Origin: Caccocola sp964450835 | GTDB taxonomy: Bacteria; Synergistota; Synergistia; Synergistales; Synergistaceae | Length of the DNA: 64,000 nucleotides | Direction: 5' to 3' | NCBI GenBank assembly: GCA_964450835.1 | Contig: CAYVEQ010000003.1 | Span: forward strand, 6,960 to 70,959 | Shown here: piece by piece, positions 41,986 through 50,844 of the stretch | How the letters are laid out: every line of letters begins with the position of its first letter | Numbering within the stretch: position 1 is the stretch's first letter | Translations under genes and position numbers: made by a program | The notes under the pieces: generated by a model | Database searches by the model: none | What the model was told of the DNA's origin: nothing | The model's input: only the letters and a program-made list of their open reading frames with translations

Positions 41986-43404
41986 CTAGCACCGTATCTT
42001 ATTGTTGTTGTTATTCAGCGGTTCGCCTATTTTGTTACCGATCAGCCAGCATATGAAGGAAAGCGGCAGAGAAACTAAAATAGGTTCAAGTGCGCCGAAA
42101 CTCTCTGAAATTGTTACCGGGTGCAGCGAAAGCAGGACAAAAGAGAGACAGCCCGCGGCCATAGAGAGCAGGCCGGACATTTTGGTCTTTTCCCCGTCAT
42201 ACATCAGAGCCATCAGCACCGGAACAAAGCCTGTCGACATCCAAAGGCTGATGAGGAATACAAAAGCGTCGTACACAAGGGTGAACTTAAAGGCCAGGCT
42301 GAGTCCTATCAGGCCGAGGAGAGCGGCGCCGAGACGGCTTAAATTGACGATTTTTCTGTCGCTCAGTTTGTTGTTGACAAAAATTCTCGCGTAAATGTCC
42401 TTGGCAAGGGTTGTGCCTCCGATAAGATAATAGCTGTCAAGCGTTGAAATAATAGCTCCGAACAGCCCTATCACAAAGAAGGCGCGGAAGCCTTCGGGCA
42501 GGTGAGAAAGCACCATTTGCACATAAGCCAGCTCGGGCTGGGCGTCTGGGTACGCCACGTGCACCGCCATGCCGGCGATATTTGTTACGCCGTCGAAAAT
42601 CAGCCAGAGGCAGAAGCAGGTCAGCATGGCCCTGCGTCCCGTCTTTGCGGCGTTGCTTGCGGAAAAACGCTGATAGAAGCAGGGATCCGCGTAAACATTG
42701 ATGCAGAGCAGTATGAGCATAAGAGCTTTGGTGAATGTCATGCCTGCGGTCGGATGCGTAAAGGCCGGATTGTCGGCAGTCGCGGCGCGGATGCCGGCCA
42801 TGCCGCCGACGCTGTCATATATCTGGGGAAAGACCGCGCAGACGCTCATCAGCATGAAGAAGAAGAAAATCATATCCGTCACGGCCACGCCCATAAGACC
42901 GCCCAGGCAAGTCAGCAGAATGGTAAGGACCACGACGATTACGCCGAGTAAGACTTTGTTAATCCCCCAAGCGGCCTCTCCGATGAATCCGGTTGCGGTG
43001 ATTTCGCCCAGCTGCGAACAGTAGACGAAGAGAAAGACCGACGCGATGACTGCGGACAGTTTCCCGTAAGTATTTTCCATAACGTCCGGAATCGTCACGT
43101 CCGCCCTCACGTGTATGCGCGGGCCGACCCACAGCGCCAGAGGAAAACGCACCGCGTGGGCGCCGATCGACCAGATAAACCAAGTCGCCATGCCGAAGAC
43201 AGACGCATAGCCTATCGTCCCGACAACTCCGACGCCTCCGTACCACGACGCGACTAAGGTACCGACTACCAACGACCACGGAAGGCTGCGGTTGGCGAGG
43301 TAGTAGCTTTCCATATCGGTAATCGATTTGGAAAAGTAATACCCTATCGCAATCACTGCGATAACAGACAAAACAATCACTACATTATCAAGCGCAGTCA
43401 GCAT
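41986..43404 (-). CDS. Sodium:solute symporter (SSS family)
   Basis: Sodium-coupled uptake carrier of 472 residues with about 13 membrane helices. Recognisable segments: YYLANRSLPWSLVVGTLVASWYGGVG near residues 34-60 and GLFGAIISTLDSYYLIGGTTLAKDIY near 315-340, which contains the Ser/Thr typical of the second sodium site. It ends in a short run of Asn. GGAGAG precedes ATG 43404, and the gene overlaps the upstream Fe-S gene by seven bases. Its substrate is probably that of the lyase-like enzyme, since both are in one operon. Confidence 0.92.
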   Translation of the reverse strand: MLTALDNVVIVLSVIAVIAIGYYFSKSITDMESYYLANRSLPWSLVVGTLVASWYGGVGVVGTIGYASVFGMATWFIWSIGAHAVRFPLALWVGPRIHVRADVTIPDVMENTYGKLSAVIASVFLFVYCSQLGEITATGFIGEAAWGINKVLLGVIVVVLTILLTCLGGLMGVAVTDMIFFFFMLMSVCAVFPQIYDSVGGMAGIRAATADNPAFTHPTAGMTFTKALMLILLCINVYADPCFYQRFSASNAAKTGRRAMLTCFCLWLIFDGVTNIAGMAVHVAYPDAQPELAYVQMVLSHLPEGFRAFFVIGLFGAIISTLDSYYLIGGTTLAKDIYARIFVNNKLSDRKIVNLSRLGAALLGLIGLSLAFKFTLVYDAFVFLISLWMSTGFVPVLMALMYDGEKTKMSGLLSMAAGCLSFVLLSLHPVTISESFGALEPILVSLPLSFICWLIGNKIGEPLNNNNNKIRC

Positions 43405-44411
43405 AACTCAGACTCTCCTTTTTCCGCGGCGTCTCTCTCTGCCCGGCACAAAGAGCCGGCGCCGCTTAATTTTTTTATCGAAATGGCGGAGACGGGGCAG
43501 TGGTTTTTGCATACCGTGCAGCCCCAACACGCCTTTTCGTCAAAGGTGATTTTCCTTCCTTCTTTTTTGAATGCGCTGAAATTGCATACCGCGGCGCATC
43601 TCCCGCATCCCACGCACTTTGTCTCGTCCCAGATGATCGCGTAGCGCTGTTTCGGCCATATCCCCTGAGCGCCGACGGCTTTTGAGGCCCTGATCGGATA
43701 ACAGCAGTCGCCGCAGCAGTTGCAGATGCCGGACTCTGTCTCCGACGTCTGCATCAGTCCCTGCCTGTTTGCCTCAATCACCAGCGCCTTTGCCTCCTCC
43801 TTGGAAAGAGGCCTGCCGTGACCGCGATCCCATTCGGAATTTATGTCTTTATTGAAAAGTATGCAGACATCGCGCTTCTTCCGGCAGCGCAGAGCGACGC
43901 TTTTGCAGTTGCAGGGGACGACGTAAGGGTCGCTCTTCAGCGAGTCAATCAGTTTAAGCGTTTCTTCAAGTGTAAAAAAGAATGCGTTCTCTATAAGTCC
44001 GCCGCGGCTCAGCGCATTGCTCAGCCGGGGACGGGCTTTCTTGATATATTGCCCGACGTACCAGTCGTCTATTTTTTCGCGTTCGCATTCAGGAATCGCA
44101 AGCCAGCTCTCAGGTTCGTACTGCGCGAAAAACGCCAGCCGCGTGTAGAAGTCGGCGAGGCGGTACGCAGCAGTCTTGCCGCCGTTCTTTGGCAATTTGT
44201 TTAACACTCCGCGCGAATAAGCGTCTTGTATCAGGCTGAGGGGGTCGGGTGAGTCCGCGGCAAGGGAAAGCAGTTCCGTTTCTTCATAGCCGCGGCTTTC
44301 CATCTTTTCGATTAACGCGAGTTCGCCGCGCCTCAGAAACATGTCAATATATGGGCGAGCAAGCTCTGGGATTTCAAATTTTTCCGCAACATTTCTATAA
44401 ACGGTGTCCAT
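43398..44411 (-). CDS. 4Fe-4S ferredoxin-domain protein
   Basis: The N-terminal two-thirds (about 240 residues) is helical and unfamiliar, with a Cys group (VPCNCKSVALRCRKKRDVC) and another (ICNCCGDCCYPIR). The C-terminus has two clear 4Fe-4S motifs, CVGCGRCAAVC and CWGCTVCKNHCPV. It has no signal peptide, so it is a cytoplasmic electron carrier or redox subunit. ATG 44411 lies nine bases after GGAGG; GTG 44417 would be only three. It is the first gene of the operon. A redox role next to an altered ammonia-lyase homologue is unusual. Confidence 0.82.
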   Translation of the reverse strand: MDTVYRNVAEKFEIPELARPYIDMFLRRGELALIEKMESRGYEETELLSLAADSPDPLSLIQDAYSRGVLNKLPKNGGKTAAYRLADFYTRLAFFAQYEPESWLAIPECEREKIDDWYVGQYIKKARPRLSNALSRGGLIENAFFFTLEETLKLIDSLKSDPYVVPCNCKSVALRCRKKRDVCILFNKDINSEWDRGHGRPLSKEEAKALVIEANRQGLMQTSETESGICNCCGDCCYPIRASKAVGAQGIWPKQRYAIIWDETKCVGCGRCAAVCNFSAFKKEGRKITFDEKACWGCTVCKNHCPVSAISIKKLSGAGSLCRAERDAAEKGESELC

Positions 44412-44510
44412 CGACACAGGCCTCCATGTGGGCTTGCCTCAAAAAAGATAATTTTGACACTGCGGCTGCCGCGGCATAATTCCGGACAGCTTACTGATAA
44501 CCTGATGCCG

Positions 44511-44535
44511 TATGCAGCATGTAGCATGTTGCATA
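44511..44535. promoter_or_regulatory. 25-bp near-perfect palindrome, divergent operator
   Basis: TATGCAGCATG - TAG - CATGTTGCATA: the 11-base arms differ at one position. It lies between the divergent Fe-S operon and GntR gene, immediately upstream of an extended -10 (TGATATACT at 44541-44549) for gntR. Size, symmetry and place fit the binding site of the adjacent regulator. Confidence 0.75.
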
Positions 44536-44587
44536 TATTATGATATACTCAGTAAAAATTTTTGTCAAGGCGCGAAGAGGTAAGCAG

Positions 44588-45313
44588 ATGTCATATTTTC
44601 ATAACGCATCATTAAGAGAGCAGCTTTACGGCTATATCAAGAAAAAAATCAACTCCGGCGAACTCAAGGCCGGATGCTTGATAAATCAAAAAGAAATTTT
44701 TGACGAGCTCAATATAAGCCGCACTCCGTACAGAGACTGTATGATACAGCTTGAATCGGAGGGACTGGTTAAGATTATCCCCTGCAAGGGCGTTGTGGTC
44801 CGCGAGCTTTCGCTGGAAGAGGTCATGGAGATTCAGGAACTGGCAGGAGCGCTGGAAGGGTTGGCCTATGAGCTTGCCTTTTATAACGCGCGTGTAAGGT
44901 GTATTCCCGAAATGAAAGAAATGCTGCTGCGCGCGGCGTGGCATTTTGACAACAACAAGCCCATCCCGCAAGACCTTAACAACAGGTTCCATATGATAGT
45001 GATTGAGCAGTGTCCCAACGGCAGTATCGTCAATCAGCTCGTCAGGCTCCGCGAGCGCATCTACGACTTTCCGCAGAGAAGCCTGCCCGCTTTATTGAAA
45101 TGGGAAAAAATTTTTTGGGAAGAACACAAGGTGCAGATTGATATTCTTGAAAACGGCACGCCTCTTGATCTGGGAGAATATACGCGAAGGGTTCACTGGA
45201 ACGTCGAAGGCAAGGAGGAATACTGGGAAAGGCTGCTTGGCGTAAAGGCCGCGGCCGTCAGGCAGTATTTCCGGACGAGAAAGCCATACGCCGATACGGC
45301 CGTCGTTAAGTGA
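44588..45313 (+). CDS. GntR family regulator (FCD domain)
   Basis: Regulator of about 241 residues. The winged helix is seen in LREQLYGYIKKKINSGELKAG and FDELNISRTPYRDCMIQLE, with wing IIPCKGVVVREL. The C-terminal helical domain has the FCD arrangement (EIQELAGALEGLAYELAF, and FHMIVIEQC). ATG 44588 follows GAAGAGGTAAG; the frame stays open upstream but without a better start. Divergent from the lyase-like operon with a shared palindrome, so it very probably controls that operon and itself. Confidence 0.9.
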   Translation: MSYFHNASLREQLYGYIKKKINSGELKAGCLINQKEIFDELNISRTPYRDCMIQLESEGLVKIIPCKGVVVRELSLEEVMEIQELAGALEGLAYELAFYNARVRCIPEMKEMLLRAAWHFDNNKPIPQDLNNRFHMIVIEQCPNGSIVNQLVRLRERIYDFPQRSLPALLKWEKIFWEEHKVQIDILENGTPLDLGEYTRRVHWNVEGKEEYWERLLGVKAAAVRQYFRTRKPYADTAVVK

Positions 45314-45694
45314 GGGGGCAAAAATCCCCCAAGTCTTTTTGCCATGCGGGCGGGCTTTGTTCGTTTGCGTTCATTGGCGAGCCAGCATTCTGCGAAGCCC
45401 ACAGACGACTGGCTGTCGAACGGTAATTGCATGTTTCAGATTTGATTACAACGGCGCACTGTATTGCCGCGCGTTTCACAATCGCGTTTGCCGCAGACGA
45501 GGATTCCGGAGGCGGCTGATTTTTCTAAAACGTGAGGCCGAGCGGGAAGTGCCAGGCGCGGCGGGGAAGTTATTTTGACGCGTTTCCTGACGAGCTGTAC
45601 GCGCTCCGCCGGCTTCGGCAGGCTTGGCTGCGGTTGTCCGGCTTGATGCTGCGGTTTGTTAATACAAAGCGTTGAAGTTCGCGCCCGGCGGGGT
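45314..45694. other. Intergenic region with weak terminator
   Basis: Just after gntR, GGGGG and CCCCC pair around CAAAAAT (45314-45330), and TTTTT follows eight bases later: a weak terminator. The rest holds nothing I can support. Confidence 0.45.
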
Positions 45695-46903
45695 CTAGAA
45701 ATAATCGGAAATATAGGGAGTCTGCTGCTCGATTGAGTCTTCGAGCATATCGATAACGCTGCCGTCCGCGCGTATCCGCCCGATCTTCGCGAGATAATCC
45801 GGGCGCTTGTAGCCCATCAGCATAGTCGTCATGGTCTGTATATTTATCGCGTCGGCGTACTTTTCCTCCACGCGCTCGGCGCGCCCCGCGCCATCTTTTG
45901 AAATCGCGAGGCGGAAGCTCCCCTGATTGCATTCCATAATCGGGTCCGAGAGTGTGAACTTCCACTCTCTGTCCACGACGTCGGGCTTAAAGGGGTAATC
46001 GGCGACGAAAGAGCGGAAATCCACGATGCGCGCCATGTAATAGGGCGAGATAGTCTCTTTTATGCTCGCGTCCTCAAGCAGGAAAGCAAGCGGCTCGTCG
46101 GTGTATGTGTCGCCGCACACCTGATCGATCATTGAGAAGTGCGCGGCGACAAAATTCCACAGGCCGATGCGCGCGTCCTCGTTGTTGAAAATCATGTCCT
46201 TGATATGGAAAATCTCGTTGGCGATCCAGTATATGACGTAGCCGTCCGGCTCGCCGCCGTCGTTGTAGTAAACGGCCGCCATGATGTCGTCGGAGTCCCA
46301 GAGCCAGTACTCGTTCCACGCAAGCTCGTCGCGCAGCACCGCCCCGTGGGTGCGCATCGCGTAGCGTTCGTATGTTTCCTTCAGCTCGGGGCCGTCCCAC
46401 TTCACGCGGCGCACGTTTCCCGCGACCTGACGGCTCTTCGGAAGCTGGTAATCCTCTATCTCGTAGGATATTTTGTCGGAGATTATCTCCCAGCCCTTGC
46501 GCCTGTAATAGGGAATAGAATAGGGATAAAGATATGAAATGTACTGCCCGCGCCTTTTCATGTTCTTCAGCGCCTGTTCGAGCAGTTTATGCATCAGCCC
46601 CATGTTGGAGTACTCGGGGTATGTTCCGACGCCTGTCAGTCCTCCCATATTGTACGTCCTGCCGAAAACGCGCACGCGCATCGGATAGACCGCCGCCTGC
46701 GACACGAGCATATCGTTGTCGAACCAGCCTATGACGTCTGCCTTTTTCATCGTCGGGAACTTCGCGCGGATAATCTCCTTCTCCTGCCAGCCTACGGAGT
46801 GCAGCTCCTGGTCAGTCACCTGAAAGACGTAACGGAGCAAGGCGTTGTACTGTTCCATGTACTCGCTCCCGACCGGTTTCATCTTCAAATTCTTTTTGTT
46901 CAT
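45695..46903 (-). CDS. GNAT acetyltransferase, Eis-like
   Basis: 402 residues. The first half is a tandem GNAT fold with the acetyl-CoA loop region VGTYPEYSNMGLMHKLLEQAL near 90-110 and an YLYPYSIPYYRRKGWE strand that is very typical of Eis-type enhanced-survival proteins; the C-terminal part resembles the SCP2-like domain of that family. Such enzymes acetylate amines on antibiotics, peptides or proteins; the natural substrate here is unknown. ATG 46903 follows AGAAGGTG. It is a single-gene unit. Confidence 0.82.
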   Translation of the reverse strand: MNKKNLKMKPVGSEYMEQYNALLRYVFQVTDQELHSVGWQEKEIIRAKFPTMKKADVIGWFDNDMLVSQAAVYPMRVRVFGRTYNMGGLTGVGTYPEYSNMGLMHKLLEQALKNMKRRGQYISYLYPYSIPYYRRKGWEIISDKISYEIEDYQLPKSRQVAGNVRRVKWDGPELKETYERYAMRTHGAVLRDELAWNEYWLWDSDDIMAAVYYNDGGEPDGYVIYWIANEIFHIKDMIFNNEDARIGLWNFVAAHFSMIDQVCGDTYTDEPLAFLLEDASIKETISPYYMARIVDFRSFVADYPFKPDVVDREWKFTLSDPIMECNQGSFRLAISKDGAGRAERVEEKYADAINIQTMTTMLMGYKRPDYLAKIGRIRADGSVIDMLEDSIEQQTPYISDYF

Positions 46904-47028
46904 TTTACACCTTCTGTATAAGCGAAGCGCTCTTAGGGCGCGGTCTGATATAACGCGAAGAAAAAGGGGAGCAGCCGCGACGCTTCTGCTTTACTGAAAA
47001 AAATTACGCCGCGCGGTCTTAGGCGTCT

Positions 47029-47877
47029 TTAATCTTTCGCGCCCGCAGATTCTATTTTTTCAACGGCTTTGGACAGGAAGTCAGCCGAGTAATACTCGAT
47101 ATTGCCCGCGTCGCAGAGAGACGCGATCTCCTGCGACAGGGGAATTTCACCCAGGAAATCTATTCCGTATTTCGCCGCTGTCTCTCTCGCGCGGCTTTCG
47201 CCGAAAATTTTTATTTTTTTGCCGCAGCCGGGACATTCAGCGTAACTCATATTTTCGATAATCCCCAGAATCGGGATGTTCATCTCTTTTGCCATGCGCA
47301 GGGATTTCTCGACAATAAGCGAGACGAGCTCCTGCGGAGAGGCTACGATTATTATGCCGTCGACCGGCAGCGACTGAAAGACAGTGAGCGGCACGTCGCC
47401 CGTGCCGGGAGGCATATCTACAAGGAGGCAGTCCTCGTAGCTCCATATGACGCGGCTCCAGAACTGTTTTACCACCTCGGCAATCGCGGGGCCGCGCCAG
47501 AGGACGGGCGTGGCCTTGTCCTCCATAAGGAGATTCACGGACATTATGTCGACGCCGCCGCGCGTGACGCATGGCAGTATGCCGGATTCGTTTGACGAGG
47601 CAAGAGCCTCAACGCCGAAAATTTTCGGAATCGACGGCCCCGTTATGTCTGCGTCGAGTATTCCGCACTGACGGCCAGATTTCTGCATCGCCGACGCGAG
47701 CAGAGCCGTGACCAGTGATTTGCCGACGCCGCCTTTGCCGCTGACGACGGCTATGACTTTTTTAACGCTGCTGAGAGGGTGCGCCGCGACGCTGAAATCG
47801 GGCTTTTCGGCGCCGGGGCATTTCTCCCGGCAGTTTTCGCAGTCGCGCGAACAGTTTTCCTGTGCCACTGAGAGCAT
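47029..47877 (-). CDS. Mrp/NBP35-type Fe-S cluster carrier ATPase
   Basis: P-loop ATPase that carries and transfers Fe-S clusters. Near the N-terminus are CSRDCENCREKCPG cysteines; the deviant Walker A is SGKGGVGKS and the later CPGCGKKI gives the bridging CxxC. DMPPGTGDVPLT is intact. The start is uncertain: ATG 47877, GTG 47868 (better spaced from AAGGGAG) or TTG 47892. Its location downstream of an isc operon on the same strand fits Fe-S assembly. Confidence 0.92.
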   Translation of the reverse strand: MLSVAQENCSRDCENCREKCPGAEKPDFSVAAHPLSSVKKVIAVVSGKGGVGKSLVTALLASAMQKSGRQCGILDADITGPSIPKIFGVEALASSNESGILPCVTRGGVDIMSVNLLMEDKATPVLWRGPAIAEVVKQFWSRVIWSYEDCLLVDMPPGTGDVPLTVFQSLPVDGIIIVASPQELVSLIVEKSLRMAKEMNIPILGIIENMSYAECPGCGKKIKIFGESRARETAAKYGIDFLGEIPLSQEIASLCDAGNIEYYSADFLSKAVEKIESAGAKD

Positions 47878-48064
47878 CTCCCTTTTAAGCAAATCTTGAA
47901 GGACGTTCTGTCCGAAGCGTCCTTTCTGCCGCGGTTTGAATATTAGCCGCCGCGCCGGAATGTGTCAAATAGAGCCGGATGTGCCAGAAGCGGCGCGGCC
48001 CGCAGCTGTTTGCCGTTTTGCGGGACAAGAGAAAAACGCGGGGCGCGGCCGCGCGGGAAATTCT

Positions 48065-49843
48065 TTATTCCAGCCGGGCTGCGCGCGTTGCGTTGAGTAT
48101 CGCCATGAGCGCGACGCCGACGTCGGCGAACGCCGCCTCCCAAAGTCCAGCGCCGCCTGACGCGCCGAGGGCGAGTAAGAGCCCTTTTACGCCGAACGCG
48201 AGAGCGACGTTTTCCCAAACGATCGCGCGCGTCTTTTTCGCTATGCGCAAAAGAGTCACGATCTTTGCCGGCGAGTCGTCAAGTATGACGGCGCTTGCCG
48301 TCTCGGCCGCATCGGGAGGGACGAAGCCTTCGGTCGAGCCGCTTTTTTTATGCAGTACAATCAGCGGGCCGTCGCCGGCTTCGCGGCAACCTCCGTCGCA
48401 AACGTAGAGAGCTTTTTTTATCTTGCCGCCGCAGATCTCGTGCAGAGCCGATCTTTTGTCCCCCTGCGTCAGTTCGGAGCGCCACCCGTCGAGCGACAGC
48501 CCGCGCGCGACGCGGGAGGCCGTCTCCTCTCCGTCGCCGGTCAGCATATAAATCTCTTTTATGCCGAGAGCCCGCAGAGTTTTCACCGTTTCGACGGAGT
48601 CGGGACGCACTTCGTCGTCGGCTGTTATCGAACCTATGAAGCGTCCGTTTTTCATTACGTAGGTAACCGTGCCTTGCGGCGCGGCGGGCGGCGGGGTCTT
48701 GCCGTGTTCCGACAGCAATGCGGCGCTGCCCGAGATTATCGTGTCGCCTCCAGCGCGGCATATCGCGCCTTTGCCGGAAATTCGCGTGACGGTTGCCACC
48801 AGCGGCGCGTAAGCGGTTCCCGCCGCTTCGGTTATGGCTCTTGCCGCGGTGTGAGGCGAGCCGGTTTCCGCGAGGGCCGCTGTGCGAATCAGCTCTTCGC
48901 GGGTTACACCCTTTGCGGGGGAGATGTCCGATATTTTGAAGCGTCCCGAGGTCAGCGTTCCCGTCTTGTCGAATACGGCAATCTCGGCTTTGCAGAGCGC
49001 GTCGAATACCTCCGCTCCTTTGACCAGTATCCCCTGTCTTAAAGCAGCGCCTATGCCTCCAGAATATCCGAGAGGTATCGAAATGACGAGCGCGCAGGGG
49101 CAGGAAATCACAAGCAGCACCAGCCCGCGGTATATGGAGTCGTGCCACGGGGCGCGGAGTGCAAGAGGGGGAAGCAGCATCACGGCGGCGGAGGCGAGAA
49201 AGACCGCGGGAGTGTACCATCTCGCGAATCTCGTGATGAAGCGCTCTCTCCGCAGCGTCTGCCCGGCGTCTTTCCGTGCCGTGTCGCGCTCCCGCGCCGC
49301 AGCGAACTCGTCGGGCGGGCTGTCCGCCGCGCCGCCTGCTCCGGCTGGTTTTTCCGAAAGCAGCGGCTTTATCGCGCGGCGTGATTTTGAGATCGCGCGC
49401 TCCTGAATGACTTCTCCCAGACGGTAGAAGATCATGACTCCTGCGGTTTCGCAGCTTTCGCCAATCGCGAAGGCGGCGAGCGTGGCCCCGCTCATGAGAG
49501 TGAACTCGTTGAATATGTCGCCGCGCGCCATGGCGCGGGCCGCGCTTTTGAGCACAGGCAGCCCGGTTATGATGTAAAGGACGGCGAATATCGTCTGCAG
49601 CGACACGCGCGCGCTTTCGCCGCGGAAAAGATGAAGCTCTTCCGCAGTGAGAGCGGCGAAGAATATCACGAAAGCCGCGGCGAGGAAAGTTATTTCGCAG
49701 CGGAACTTCGTATTTTCGCGCAGTTCGTCCTCCTCAGTTTCCGGAAGCGGGCGCCCGGCGGCGCGGCAGGAGGCGCAGCCGCAGCTGCCGTCGCGGCCGT
49801 GAGCGAGGCCGTCTTCGTGAGTGTGTTCCTCTTTACGGTTCAT
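48065..49843 (-). CDS. Heavy-metal P-type ATPase homologue without actuator domain
   Basis: 592 residues aligned to CadA/ZntA-type pumps: a His/Cys-rich N-terminus (HTHEDGLAHGRDGSCGCASC), paired helices, CPC motif at 248-250 and phosphorylation motif DKTGTLT at 292-298. Between helix IV (ISKSRRAIKPLL) and helix V (RFITRFARWYTPAV) there should be an actuator domain of over 100 residues with TGES; instead there is a 38-residue Ala/Glu/Arg linker (162-199). The nucleotide-domain HP is PH, and the hinge GDGxNDAP is replaced by CDGGCREAGD. The frame is intact. It is unlikely to pump by the usual cycle. ATG 49843 follows GAAAGGC. Confidence 0.85.
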   Translation of the reverse strand: MNRKEEHTHEDGLAHGRDGSCGCASCRAAGRPLPETEEDELRENTKFRCEITFLAAAFVIFFAALTAEELHLFRGESARVSLQTIFAVLYIITGLPVLKSAARAMARGDIFNEFTLMSGATLAAFAIGESCETAGVMIFYRLGEVIQERAISKSRRAIKPLLSEKPAGAGGAADSPPDEFAAARERDTARKDAGQTLRRERFITRFARWYTPAVFLASAAVMLLPPLALRAPWHDSIYRGLVLLVISCPCALVISIPLGYSGGIGAALRQGILVKGAEVFDALCKAEIAVFDKTGTLTSGRFKISDISPAKGVTREELIRTAALAETGSPHTAARAITEAAGTAYAPLVATVTRISGKGAICRAGGDTIISGSAALLSEHGKTPPPAAPQGTVTYVMKNGRFIGSITADDEVRPDSVETVKTLRALGIKEIYMLTGDGEETASRVARGLSLDGWRSELTQGDKRSALHEICGGKIKKALYVCDGGCREAGDGPLIVLHKKSGSTEGFVPPDAAETASAVILDDSPAKIVTLLRIAKKTRAIVWENVALAFGVKGLLLALGASGGAGLWEAAFADVGVALMAILNATRAARLE

Positions 49844-49898
49844 CGTATTGCCTTTCGTGACACGTTAGAAAAGAGGCCGCCTTGCGGCGGTCTTTGCG

Positions 49899-50360
49899 TT
49901 ATTTCGCGTATTCTATCGTGTCGCCTTTTTTTACACGCCCGCCTTTGAGTACCTTTGTAAAGATACCCTTCTTCGGCATTATGCATTCCCCGCTCTGTTT
50001 GAATACTTCGCAGCGCGAGTGACATTCCTTGCCGATTTGCGACACTTCAAGCACTGTTTCCCCGACGCGGAGACGGTCGCCGATTTTCAGAGCGCCGAGG
50101 TCGAAGCCTTCCGTCGTAAGGTTTTCTGCGAAACTGCCGGGAACGAGGTTCGGGAGCTTCGCCATCATCGTCCTTATATCCTCCATAGCTATCAGGCTCA
50201 CCTGACGGTGCATGAATCCGGCGTGCGCGTCCCCTTCGAGGCCTATTCCCTCAATCAGCGTGCCTTCGCCGATGTCGCGCTTGATCATGCCTTTTTCGGG
50301 CGCGCTGCAGACTGCGATCACCCGCCCTTTGGCCGGCGCGTTATTCGGCGACTCTGTCAT
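49899..50360 (-). CDS. MOSC domain protein
   Basis: 153-residue single MOSC domain, the fold of molybdenum-cofactor sulfurase C-termini, which handles sulfur relayed from cysteine desulfurases. Signature parts: VIAVCSAPEKGMIKR, GIEGIGLEGDAHAG-type loop, RQVSLIAMEDI, and the conserved Cys in GKECHSRCEVF. Its start overlaps the end of iscU by 20 bases, so it belongs to the isc operon. That physical link supports a role in sulfur transfer from IscS. Confidence 0.88.
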   Translation of the reverse strand: MTESPNNAPAKGRVIAVCSAPEKGMIKRDIGEGTLIEGIGLEGDAHAGFMHRQVSLIAMEDIRTMMAKLPNLVPGSFAENLTTEGFDLGALKIGDRLRVGETVLEVSQIGKECHSRCEVFKQSGECIMPKKGIFTKVLKGGRVKKGDTIEYAK

Positions 50361-50826
50361 GCTCGCTCACAAATCTTTCCTCTTCTTCCGCCGCGGCCGC
50401 GCTGCCGCATGTGGTGCATGTCGACGGCACAGTAAGCCCCTCGGGAAGCTTCCCGTCGCGGCGCATATAGTAATCCGCCGCCGCAGCCTGCAGTCCCTCC
50501 TGGGCGAGCAGCGAACAGTGGAGCTTCACGGCCGGCAATCCTCCCAGCTCGTCCGCGACTTCTTTGTTGGTGATTTTAAGAGCGGCGCCGAGCGTGCGCC
50601 CCTTCGCCAGCTCCGTCACCATTGAGCTTGTCGCGATTGCCGCGGCGCAGCCGAAAGTCTCGAATTTGATGTCGTCTATGATTTCGTTCTGAGGATTTAT
50701 TTTGAGATAGATTTTCATAACGTCGCCGCATTTGGGGTTGCCGACTATGCCGGTCGCGTCAGCGTCGTCGATGCGCCCCGCGTTGCGCGGGTTCATGAAA
50801 TAGTCAACTACCTTCTGGTTGTACAT
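50341..50826 (-). CDS. Fe-S scaffold IscU/NifU N-terminal type
   Basis: Scaffold on which IscS-derived sulfur and iron form clusters. Three ligand cysteines are visible: GNPKCGDVMK, FETFGCAAAIATSS and VKLHCSLLA. Length 161 exceeds E. coli IscU because of a C-terminal extension with an extra pair (STCTTCGSA) and an acidic tail. It follows iscS by 18 bases with GAGGAGGAGT before the ATG. Confidence 0.95.
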   Translation of the reverse strand: MYNQKVVDYFMNPRNAGRIDDADATGIVGNPKCGDVMKIYLKINPQNEIIDDIKFETFGCAAAIATSSMVTELAKGRTLGAALKITNKEVADELGGLPAVKLHCSLLAQEGLQAAAADYYMRRDGKLPEGLTVPSTCTTCGSAAAAEEEERFVSEHDRVAE

Positions 50827-50844
50827 TCCGTACTCCTCCTCGCC

